Source: Bacillota bacterium
GTDB lineage: Bacteria > Bacillota > UBA994
Direction: 5' to 3'
DNA: 7,712 nt
Assembly (NCBI GenBank): GCA_018725275.1
Contig: QLUC01000076.1
Location: 1 to 7,712 of the forward strand
Position numbers and translations under genes: made by a program. Shown here one piece after another: positions 1 to 6,100 of this stretch (the stretch's first letter is position 1; the number at the start of each line of letters is the position of its first letter). Below the pieces are notes generated by a model. That model had not been told where the DNA came from. It was given only the letters and a program-made list of their open reading frames with translations, and searched no databases.

Positions 1-1068
1 CATATCCTCATCAATTTCCACCCCGAGGCCCGGCCGATCACTAAACACGACCCGGCAACCTTGGTAACGGAAGTCACCGATGTCCTGCGAGAACCAGCGC
101 GGCCCTACCATCTCGCTGGACTTAATGCAGCTATAGGCGCGGTGGAGATGGGCGCCGGCAAGACTCCCGATACTTGACTCTAGCATCGAGCCCACTTGTA
201 CCTTGATACCGGCGGCCTCGGCTAAAGCCGCCATCTTGGTCGCCGGTAAAATGCCGCCGCACTTCATGAGTTTAATATTGACCCAGTCGATGCCGCCGGC
301 CAATATTAGTCTTAAAAGGTCGCGCGCATCACACACGCCCTCGTCCACCATAATGGGAATGGGCGAGTTCTGGCGCACCCTTTGCAGGCCCGCGAAGTCC
401 CAGTGCCGGACGGGCTGTTCGACTAGCTCTATGTTGTAGGGCTCGATACCCTTGATCACCTGGAGAGCCTTGTCCCAAGTGTCCCAACCCTGATTGGCAT
501 CGACCTTAATAGTCGCGCCCTCGCCTAGAATCTCGCGGGCCATGGCCACCCGCCGACAATCCTCCCCATAACTGCCACCTAATTTTAGCTTGTAGTGGGT
601 GTAGCCCGCGGCCAGGTACTCCAAGAGACGGTCCTTGAGGGACTCTGGCGCACTCATGCCAAGGACGGCGGGGGCAGTGACCACATTGGTATCCCCCCCG
701 AGCAACTGGTACAGGGGTTGATTGCAAGATTGGCCTTTGAGGTCGAACAAGGCTATGTCGATGGCCGCCTTAGCGGCGTAGCCGCCGTTAATGACCTTAC
801 CGGCCCTTTCGTGGAACTCCTCGATGGCGAGAGCGTCCTGCCCGATGAGCTCCGGCAAGAGCCGCTCGGCCAAAGTGGCATAGACGCCCTCGATGGTCTC
901 TCCGGTCACGCCTTCGTCCGGCACACTCTCCCCCCAGCCCACCAAGGCTGTGTCGGTCTCGAGGCGCAAAATGAGGGAGGGCATGCTGGTCCAGGTGTTG
1001 TAGGCAATCTTAAACGGCTCTCTTAGCGGTAAGTGTATGCGGCGAAGTTCTGCCCCGACTATCTTCAC
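1..1068 (-). CDS. Enolase-superfamily racemase/epimerase, MLE subgroup (C-terminus cut by window edge)
   Basis: The 356 visible residues cover almost a whole enzyme of this family (usually about 355-370); only the last few residues are missing. The N-terminal capping domain ends near residue 125 and contains a VTGET stretch (54-58) reminiscent of dipeptide epimerases. The barrel domain carries the full catalytic set: KxK (K160, K162), metal ligands D190 in VDANQGW, E217 in VEQP and D242 in VDEG, and the opposite-face lysine K266 in NIKL followed by CGG. Family knowledge predicts Mg2+-dependent proton abstraction next to a carboxylate in the cytoplasm (racemisation, epimerisation or cycloisomerisation). 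The DxD pair that binds the amino group in L-Ala-D/L-Glu epimerases is not seen; the region reads SSEMVGP (317-323), so the substrate is open. The start is GTG at 1068, with AAAGGAGG eight bases upstream. It overlaps the stop of the acyltransferase gene by four bases (GTGA), so the two are probably co-translated. N-acylamino-acid racemase or a muconate-cycloisomerase-like role are alternatives. Confidence 0.9.
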   Translation of the reverse strand, partial: MKIVGAELRRIHLPLREPFKIAYNTWTSMPSLILRLETDTALVGWGESVPDEGVTGETIEGVYATLAERLLPELIGQDALAIEEFHERAGKVINGGYAAKAAIDIALFDLKGQSCNQPLYQLLGGDTNVVTAPAVLGMSAPESLKDRLLEYLAAGYTHYKLKLGGSYGEDCRRVAMAREILGEGATIKVDANQGWDTWDKALQVIKGIEPYNIELVEQPVRHWDFAGLQRVRQNSPIPIMVDEGVCDARDLLRLILAGGIDWVNIKLMKCGGILPATKMAALAEAAGIKVQVGSMLESSIGSLAGAHLHRAYSCIKSSEMVGPRWFSQDIGDFRYQGCRVVFSDRPGLGVEIDEDM

Positions 1069-1517
1069 GGCGTGAGCCTCCTTTCCATATAGTAGCGGGC
1101 CTTTCCTAAGCCGTAACAGTCTTCTTCGAACTTGGTCTCGACAAAACCGTGCCGTCGATACAACTCACGGGCGGGGTTACTGGGCTCGACGGTCAAGATG
1201 AGGGTCTTAATATGTTGTTCTCCCATGGCGTGCACCAAGGCCTTCGCCAAGGCCGTCCCGATGCCATGACCTTGGTAACCACGCCTTACCGCCGCCGTCA
1301 ATATCCAGCCCACCTCAGAATCATGCCCATCGCGGGCGCCGAGGCTGTAGCCAATAATTTGCCCCCCTGCTTCGGCCACAAAGCAGGTATCTGGGTACAG
1401 ATGGGGAATCATCTTGATGAAGTATGGGCTGTAGCCATCGCCTAAAAAGGCGAGCTGCTCAACCTCTAACAGACCAAAAAAATCGCCCAAAGCCACTTTC
1501 CGTACCGTGTACTGCAC
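1065..1517 (-). CDS. GNAT-family N-acyltransferase
   Basis: This 150-residue protein has the usual length and layout of a single-domain GNAT enzyme, which transfers an acyl group from acyl-CoA to an amine. The acyl-CoA binding motif A is VRRGYQGHGIG (77-87), matching Q/RxxGxG/A. It is followed by motif B, with VEPSN (110-114), A116, LY (119-120) and HGF (123-125), as in RimI-like members. The N-terminal part (about 1-60) is the variable substrate-binding region. There is no signal peptide or membrane segment, so it is cytoplasmic. The start is GTG at 1517, supported by GAGGAGG at 1525-1531 with a seven-base spacer. Its TGA stop overlaps the GTG start of the racemase gene, so the two products probably act together. 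It is divergent from the deacetylase-family gene. Candidate substrates are amino acids, peptides, polyamines or protein N-termini/lysines; the sequence does not decide between them. Confidence 0.9.
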   Translation of the reverse strand: MQYTVRKVALGDFFGLLEVEQLAFLGDGYSPYFIKMIPHLYPDTCFVAEAGGQIIGYSLGARDGHDSEVGWILTAAVRRGYQGHGIGTALAKALVHAMGEQHIKTLILTVEPSNPARELYRRHGFVETKFEEDCYGLGKARYYMERRLTP

Positions 1518-1546
1518 TAACTCGCCTCCTCAGGATACTCTGGCGG

Positions 1547-1562
1547 CTACATTTCTACATTT
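1547..1562. repeat. Tandem CTACATTT direct repeat
   Basis: Two head-to-tail copies of CTACATTT (1547-1554 and 1555-1562) sit in the divergent intergenic region, five bases from the 22-bp palindrome. The AT-rich stretch contrasts with its GC-rich surroundings and could hold promoter elements or a regulator half-site for one or both divergent genes. No convincing -35/-10 pair is visible, so the function is unknown. Confidence 0.4.
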
Positions 1563-1567
1563 AGGCA

Positions 1568-1589
1568 GCTAGCTCCTGCAGGAGCTAGC
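1568..1589. promoter_or_regulatory. Perfect 22-bp palindrome between divergent genes (possible operator)
   Basis: The half-site GCTAGCTCCTG is followed directly by its exact reverse complement, with no central spacer and the axis between 1578 and 1579. It lies 50 bases before the preferred GTG start of the deacetylase-family gene and about 50 bases before the GTG start of the acyltransferase gene, so it is central in the only divergent promoter region of the window. No T-run follows on either strand, which argues against a terminator. A binding site for a dimeric regulator controlling both directions is the simplest reading. A hairpin in the 5' leader of either transcript is possible. Confidence 0.5.
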
Positions 1590-1623
1590 CCTCAAGTCTG
1601 CCGATGCCGGCAAAAATGGACGA

Positions 1624-1632
1624 AAGGAAGGA
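1624..1632 (+). promoter_or_regulatory. Ribosome binding site that decides the start of the deacetylase-family gene
   Basis: The purine run AAGGAAGGA stands seven bases before GTG at 1640. The ATG codons at 1604 and 1616 lie upstream of or beside this run and have no comparable site before them. The site therefore favours GTG 1640 as the true start over the longer reading frame. Confidence 0.65.
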
Positions 1633-1639
1633 TCTCTCT

Positions 1640-2698
1640 GTGGCGATTAAAGACGACCGCAGCACTGCCCTCATCTATCACCCTATCTACCTCGACCACA
1701 GCCAGCCTCTCCACCCCGAATCAAAGGAACGCCTTATCCATATTTTAGCTTTACTCCGCGCGGATGATTCTCTCTTTGGCCTCCCCATCATCACCCCGTC
1801 GCCGGCCACGGTGGAGGAGGTGAGCCTGGTCCACGACTTGGCCTATATCCATAGCGTGGCCGAGGCTTGCCTTAGCGGCCGGCCCTACCTCGATGCCGAC
1901 ACCTACCTCGTGCCCGAGTCATACCAAGCAGCGCTCTACGCCGCAGGCGGTGCGCTCGCAGGGCTCAAGGCGGTAATGTCGGGCGAGTGCAAAAATGCCT
2001 TTGTGCTCTGTCGCCCCCCCGGCCACCACGCCGAAAAAGACAGAGCCATGGGCTTCTGCCTTTTTAACAATATCGCTATCGCCGCCCAAGCGGCGCGACG
2101 AACATATGGCCTGCGGCGGGTGGCCATAGTGGATTGGGACGTCCACCACGGCAATGGCACCCAGAACTTTTTCTACACCGACCCAGAAGTGTTGTTTATC
2201 TCCGTCCACGAAAGCCCGGCCTACCCGGGCACCGGCCTGGCCCGGGAAACGGGGCATGGCCGCGGGGAAGGCTTCACGGTCAACATCCCCCTGCCCACAG
2301 GTTCCGGCGATGCCGAGTACGCCCTCTTCTTCGAGCGCATCATCACTCCGGTGCTTGATGCCTACCAGCCGGAGCTAGTGTTGGTGTCAGCCGGGCAGGA
2401 TGCCTACTACAAAGACCCCTTAGGCGGCATGAAGGTGACCTGGCAGGGTTTTGAGCAGATGGCGCAGTGCTTGACGGCGGTGGCCGCGCGCTGGTCTAAG
2501 GGCCGCATGCTCCTCTGCCTAGAGGGCGGCTACCACCTAGAGGGACAGGCCCAGGCGGTCGCCTATGTCCTCAGACGACTTGCCGAAAGCTTAGGCACTG
2601 CCCCGAAAGAACTGCCCCCGGCGCCGCCTATGGCAGCTGCCCTCCGCCTCCTGCGGGACGTAGTCGCCATACAGGGCCGGTACTGGCCAGTAAATTAG
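1640..2698 (+). CDS. Histone deacetylase / acetylpolyamine amidohydrolase family protein
   Basis: The 352-residue product (from GTG 1640) belongs to the zinc-dependent arginase/deacetylase fold that removes acyl groups from acetyl-lysine or acetylated polyamines. Visible motifs in order: RPPGHHA with the catalytic His pair (H129, H130); DWDVHHGNGT with zinc ligands D167 and H169; SVHESPAYPGTG; SAGQDAYYKDPLGG with zinc ligand D254; and LEGGY with the catalytic Tyr (Y298). RPPGHHA and LEGG are the class II-like forms. The usual SAGFDAH reads SAGQDAY here, changing two positions around the third zinc ligand. All catalytic residues remain, so activity is expected in the cytoplasm. A longer start at ATG 1604 would add 12 residues but has no good ribosome binding site. 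The gene is divergent from the acyltransferase-racemase pair and convergent with the nitrogenase-like operon. Protein deacetylase (AcuC-like role), acetylpolyamine hydrolase or another amidase are all possible. Confidence 0.92.
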   Translation: MAIKDDRSTALIYHPIYLDHSQPLHPESKERLIHILALLRADDSLFGLPIITPSPATVEEVSLVHDLAYIHSVAEACLSGRPYLDADTYLVPESYQAALYAAGGALAGLKAVMSGECKNAFVLCRPPGHHAEKDRAMGFCLFNNIAIAAQAARRTYGLRRVAIVDWDVHHGNGTQNFFYTDPEVLFISVHESPAYPGTGLARETGHGRGEGFTVNIPLPTGSGDAEYALFFERIITPVLDAYQPELVLVSAGQDAYYKDPLGGMKVTWQGFEQMAQCLTAVAARWSKGRMLLCLEGGYHLEGQAQAVAYVLRRLAESLGTAPKELPPAPPMAAALRLLRDVVAIQGRYWPVN

Positions 2699-2718
2699 GG
2701 TCGGCCCTTGAATAAACC

Positions 2719-2740
2719 CGGGCACTGCAGCCCCTGCCCG
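2719..2740 (-). terminator. Weak hairpin in convergent gap, possible end of nitrogenase-like operon
   Basis: CGGGCA (2719-2724) and TGCCCG (2735-2740) can pair around a ten-base loop in the 54-base gap between two convergent genes. On the minus strand the stem is followed by GGGTTTATT, a poor T-tract; on the plus strand there is no T-run. The position suits a shared terminator, but the signal is weak. Confidence 0.25.
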
Positions 2741-2752
2741 CCTTGCCTGTAG

Positions 2753-3997
2753 CTACTGCAGGCTATTCATGATTTTTTCCAAAAGATAGCCGGCGCCGTT
2801 AAACCCCACTAGGGGCAGGTGGCTGGTGAGCAGTATCTGCGAAAGGTTGGGGTGCGACACTTGCAGCCTCACCCTGCCAGGCTGGTGCATCTTGAGTAGC
2901 AAGCCATCAGCGAGGACGATATCCGGCCTTGTGGCGTTTAATTGCGCTTCTTTTTCGCCCTCGCTAAGGGCAAATTTTACCAAGCCTTCCTCGGCCGGGT
3001 CCTCAAGGACTGGTTCGCTGCCGCGACCATGGTTGACAAAAGCCGCTACCGGCTTAATCGACAGTTCCTGCCCGAGAAAACGGGCCAAGTTGACGACCAA
3101 GTCATAGTTGCCGGCTAACGCCGCCGTCAGTGGCGCGCCCGCCCTCCTCGAGAATCGCCACCGCAAAAGATGGTCTTTTTGGCGCTTCGCTTCCCTCTCG
3201 ACATAGGGGGCATTGACCACTAAGCCAAACTTATTGGCCACTCCTCGCAGCCAGTTCTGCGTTCCTTGGTAGCCGTAGGGAACTCCGTAGTAATACTCTT
3301 GCCCAAAACGCTCTTTGAGTAATTTCGCTGCCGGAAGCCCTTCCGCCCGCAAAACCAGGTTGTACCCACTGCGGGAGGCCGAGGTAATGGCCTCCATCGA
3401 TGATTGCGCCGTGAAGACTGCATGGCGCTTCAGGCCAAAGCAGCCCTCCATCATGCGCTCCACCTCGGCTATGTCCGAGGCATAATTGTAACAATCTGCA
3501 TTGCTGCCGAGAATATTGTAGTACCCCATATCTCTTGCCCCATCCGGTACCGGGGCGACCACATCACGGGCCAAGGTGGTCAGAACTTCCTTCACCCCGA
3601 GGCTGTAGCTGCCCTTTAGTCCTCCGCCCGTAAAGCAGTGCAGTCTGGCGCGGCAATTGGGCTGTACCTCTTGGCAAATGGCGAAAATGTCGGTACCGAT
3701 AATGGAGGACACCGAGGAAGCCACCACGAAGATGTGGCTGAACTCATTCCTTCGATCCAACTCCAGCAAGGTGTTGCCCAGCCGGCCAGAGTCCCCCATG
3801 ATCACTTCATCTTCATCGATGTCCGTCGTGAAAAGCGAAGCGTCCAAGTCCATGTTTAACTTGCCATAGGACTCAATGCCATAATGCGTGGTGCCGGCCG
3901 GTCCATACTCGAGCACACAGGCCCCCTTGATGGAGGCAAGTGCCCAAAGTACACCCATGCGGTCGGAGGGCGGGGGCAAGTACTTATAGAGCGACAT
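2753..3997 (-). CDS. Nitrogenase component-1-like protein, beta-type (NifK/NifN/BchB-like) subunit
   Basis: The 414-residue protein shows the nitrogenase component-1 plan: LEYGPAGTTHYG (29-40) at the HGxxGC position, FVVASSVSSIIGTDI (90-104) at the TTCxxxxIGDD position, TGGGLKGS (123-130) resembling the TPGFKGS segment of NifK, NILG (161-164), and PYGYQGTQNWL (240-250). It probably pairs with the product of the preceding gene to form a heterotetrameric reductase in the cytoplasm. The cysteines that bind the P-cluster in NifK are gone: the first falls near R13, the second at T36 and the third at S94/S95. The BchB cluster ligand D36 also aligns with T36. Remaining cysteines (C27, C108, C115, C121, C169, C186) are not at family ligand positions; C27 is near enough to merit attention. 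It starts at ATG 3997 with GAGGGGG six bases before, inside the end of the previous gene (14-base overlap). At 414 residues it is shorter than NifK, close to BchB/NifN-like sizes. The reaction is unknown. Confidence 0.85.
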   Translation of the reverse strand: MSLYKYLPPPSDRMGVLWALASIKGACVLEYGPAGTTHYGIESYGKLNMDLDASLFTTDIDEDEVIMGDSGRLGNTLLELDRRNEFSHIFVVASSVSSIIGTDIFAICQEVQPNCRARLHCFTGGGLKGSYSLGVKEVLTTLARDVVAPVPDGARDMGYYNILGSNADCYNYASDIAEVERMMEGCFGLKRHAVFTAQSSMEAITSASRSGYNLVLRAEGLPAAKLLKERFGQEYYYGVPYGYQGTQNWLRGVANKFGLVVNAPYVEREAKRQKDHLLRWRFSRRAGAPLTAALAGNYDLVVNLARFLGQELSIKPVAAFVNHGRGSEPVLEDPAEEGLVKFALSEGEKEAQLNATRPDIVLADGLLLKMHQPGRVRLQVSHPNLSQILLTSHLPLVGFNGAGYLLEKIMNSLQ

Positions 3998-5315
3998 GGC
4001 GCACCCCCTCTGGTCTTGGCTGGGCCACAGCCTTTACTGCCTCGGCCGCCAGTCGGGCGATGGCCACCGGCAACTCAAAGCCGAGCTTGAAAGCAATGCC
4101 ATCGAGCACGACATGGGCAATCCCCAGCCGCGCCAGCGTATAGGGGTTTTCGTGCCCGATGTACATGCCGGGCCTGAGCACTGGGTACAGTTTTTGCAAA
4201 GGGGCTATATTGGCGACCATCGAAACCCATGGGTCCACCCCATGGCGCAAGATTTCTGCCATGTAGACATCGTCATGCTCGTACACATCGCGCGCCGAAA
4301 TGATGAGCGGCTTCATACCCAAGGAGGTAAAGAACGCTGCGCCCTCAAAAGCTAGTAAGGGAGAATTGCCGTAGATAAAGCTCTTTCCGTCGAGCACCTC
4401 CTGGTAGCCGTTGATGGCGGCTTCGGCTCGCTCGCGCGAAGTTAGGATGAACTCTGCTAAATCTAGATTGAGTCTTTGGCCGAGTTCACGATAAGCCGTG
4501 GCTATTCGCTCGAGCGAGGCGTACTTCTCAAAGTACACATATTCCATGCCAAAACGCTCCTGCATTTCTTTGGCGAGAGGTAGAGCCGTGAAGTCGGTGA
4601 CAATGTTAAGGGCCGCTTGTGGCGCCTGTCTAATGAGCTCGACGCTGCATTTGGACGGTAACGAGAGATTGATGCGTAGCCCCCTCGCCGAAAGCACCGC
4701 AAATAATTCGGTCCGCTCTATCCCATGGTGGCGATGCCCGAGGATGTTCACCGAGTTCGCCTGCACAGTCTGGGGCAACATGATGCTCGCCAACGCTGCC
4801 AAAGTACGCTCAATGCCCGGCAAGTGATTGTTACAGCGGAAGTGCTCGGTGCGAACAACCGCCAACGAAGCCTTGACGCTGTCCTTCAGGCTGATGGCAA
4901 TGGAAGCAAAATCTTCCCCGGTAATTTCGGGCACACAGGTAGTGACGATGAGTATCGCTTGGGGGCCATACACCCGGTCAAGGTGCAAAATGGCCTCCCG
5001 CACCTTTTCTCCCGCACCAAAAACAATGTCATGCTCCGCCATGACAAAGGAATAGACATTGTCACGCCCTTCTCCGGCGGCTTCCCTGTTCATGGTAAAT
5101 CTCTTGGTGTAGTAGGCACACTCGTCAGTGCCGATAATGAGCACCACCAAATCATCAATGAGGGATGCGGTGAGTGCCACCCCAAAGAGAGGGCAATGCG
5201 TGCCCGGAAAAAGGGCATGGGATAGTTGTCGCAAGTCCTTCTTCGTGCTGACCTGCGATAACTTTTTTAGGCGTTCTACTCCCGGCAAATATTCCAAGTT
5301 GTTCACTTCTTTCAT
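3984..5315 (-). CDS. Nitrogenase component-1-like protein, alpha-type (NifD/NifE/BchN-like) subunit
   Basis: The 443-residue protein has the three cysteines expected to hold an Fe-S cluster at the subunit interface: C41 in GTHCPLFG, C66 in GTDECAYYTKR and C127 in TTCVPEITGEDF, which align with NifD C62, C88 and C154. The intervening segment HDIVFGAGEKVREAI (95-109) fits the conserved FGGexKL region. Where NifD has its FeMo-cofactor cysteine, this protein reads LNIVTD (236-241), so a nitrogenase-type cofactor is not expected. Unusual features are the histidine-rich GHRHHG (193-198) just after the NIL segment, and C161 and C223 near the presumed active cavity. The size resembles BchN/NifE-type proteins. 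The start ATG 5315 overlaps the ATPase stop as ATGA and has no clear ribosome binding site, suggesting coupled translation. Family knowledge suggests a low-potential reductase fed by a NifH-like ATPase, possibly acting on a tetrapyrrole, a metal chelate or a sulfur compound. The true substrate cannot be read from the sequence. Confidence 0.87.
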   Translation of the reverse strand: MKEVNNLEYLPGVERLKKLSQVSTKKDLRQLSHALFPGTHCPLFGVALTASLIDDLVVLIIGTDECAYYTKRFTMNREAAGEGRDNVYSFVMAEHDIVFGAGEKVREAILHLDRVYGPQAILIVTTCVPEITGEDFASIAISLKDSVKASLAVVRTEHFRCNNHLPGIERTLAALASIMLPQTVQANSVNILGHRHHGIERTELFAVLSARGLRINLSLPSKCSVELIRQAPQAALNIVTDFTALPLAKEMQERFGMEYVYFEKYASLERIATAYRELGQRLNLDLAEFILTSRERAEAAINGYQEVLDGKSFIYGNSPLLAFEGAAFFTSLGMKPLIISARDVYEHDDVYMAEILRHGVDPWVSMVANIAPLQKLYPVLRPGMYIGHENPYTLARLGIAHVVLDGIAFKLGFELPVAIARLAAEAVKAVAQPRPEGVRHVAL

Positions 5316-6100
5316 ACCACTGCGGCCAGCCCAAGGGGCATGATGGCTGGGCGCCCAGTAGCCTTGTTGATATAGACTTCGGCCTCGATGCGGTACACGG
5401 AGCGCAGGAGCTCCGGAGTAATGACCTCGTTTGGCGTGCCCGCCGCCACCACGCGACCTGCCTTGATGACCACCAGCCGGTGGCTGTGGCAGCAGGCCTG
5501 ATTAAGATCGTGCAACACCATCACCACAGTGATCCCGAGCTTTTTGTTTAAGCTCTGCACCAATTCCATGACCTCGATTTGATGGCAGATGTCTAGAAAT
5601 GTGGTCGGTTCATCCAGCAGCAGGACCTCGGGTTTTTGAGCCAGCGCCAGGGCGATCCACGCTTTCTGCCGTTCGCCGCCTGACAGGGTATAGACAGGGC
5701 GCTCTGCCAAGTGCCCTAATTTGGCCGCTTCGATGGCCCAAGCAACTATTTCCTCGTCCTCTCGGCCGATGTTCTCATACCACTTGAGATGAGGCATTCT
5801 TCCATGGCGCACCAACTCAAGGACTGAGAAGTCGGGTGGCATCACCTGAGTCTGCGGTAGGACTGCCATCTTTTTCGCCACCTCGCGGGTGCTCAGGCGA
5901 TGAATGTTCTTGCCCTCCAAGAGAACCACGCCGCTACTGCACTCCAACAGACGCGATATCGCCTTCAAGGCAGTAGTCTTGCCGGACCCATTAGGGCCAA
6001 TCAAAGTCACAATCTCCCCGCGGTTAATGTTGATGTCCATATTGTCAATAACTATGCGCCCGTCATAACCTACTCGTAAATTGCGACCACAGAGCATCAT
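5312..6100 (-). CDS. Iron-chelate/corrinoid-type ABC importer, ATP-binding protein (FecE/FepC/BtuD family)
   Basis: This 262-residue ATPase powers a type II importer on the inner face of the membrane. All nucleotide-binding motifs are intact: Walker A GPNGSGKT (35-42), Q-loop Q83, signature LSGGE (139-143), Walker B VLLLDEP (159-165) with E164, and H-loop HD (197-198). The length and the sequence around LPQ and LSGGERQ fit the siderophore/haem/B12 subfamily rather than amino acid or sugar importers. It starts at ATG 6100, overlapping the permease stop as ATGA; a second ATG follows immediately at 6097. A GGGGG run lies about 12 bases upstream, a long spacing, so coupling to permease translation is likely. 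Its own stop overlaps the start of the alpha-type nitrogenase-like gene. The transported compound (ferric siderophore, haem, cobalamin or another metal complex) is not resolved. Confidence 0.95.
   Translation of the reverse strand: MMLCGRNLRVGYDGRIVIDNMDININRGEIVTLIGPNGSGKTTALKAISRLLECSSGVVLLEGKNIHRLSTREVAKKMAVLPQTQVMPPDFSVLELVRHGRMPHLKWYENIGREDEEIVAWAIEAAKLGHLAERPVYTLSGGERQKAWIALALAQKPEVLLLDEPTTFLDICHQIEVMELVQSLNKKLGITVVMVLHDLNQACCHSHRLVVIKAGRVVAAGTPNEVITPELLRSVYRIEAEVYINKATGRPAIMPLGLAAVV

Noticed and set aside
595..1026. Plus-strand reading frame of 143 residues
   Set aside because: It lies wholly antisense to the racemase gene, whose catalytic motifs are intact on the other strand, and shows no recognisable domain.
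1533..1538. TATCCT as a possible -10 box for the acyltransferase gene
   Set aside because: It lies only one base before the GAGGAGG ribosome binding site, so transcription would begin within or after that site, and no good -35 element is found 17 bases upstream.
1919..2257. Minus-strand reading frame of 112 residues
   Set aside because: It is opposite the conserved core of the deacetylase-family gene and has no domain signature or ribosome binding site of note.
2745..2763. Imperfect inverted repeat around the stop codon of the beta-type nitrogenase-like gene
   Set aside because: GCCTG and CAGGC pair with only 9 bases between and an unpaired bulge, the repeat includes coding sequence, and no T-tract follows, so it is not a convincing terminator.
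4725..5225. Plus-strand reading frame of 166 residues
   Set aside because: It is antisense to the alpha-type nitrogenase-like gene; the composition is what a GC-rich gene gives in a shadow frame and no motif is visible.
2753..5315. True nitrogenase (nifDK) or nifEN genes
   Set aside because: The FeMo-cofactor cysteine is absent in the alpha-type subunit, the beta-type subunit lacks all P-cluster cysteines, both proteins are short, and no nif genes accompany them.
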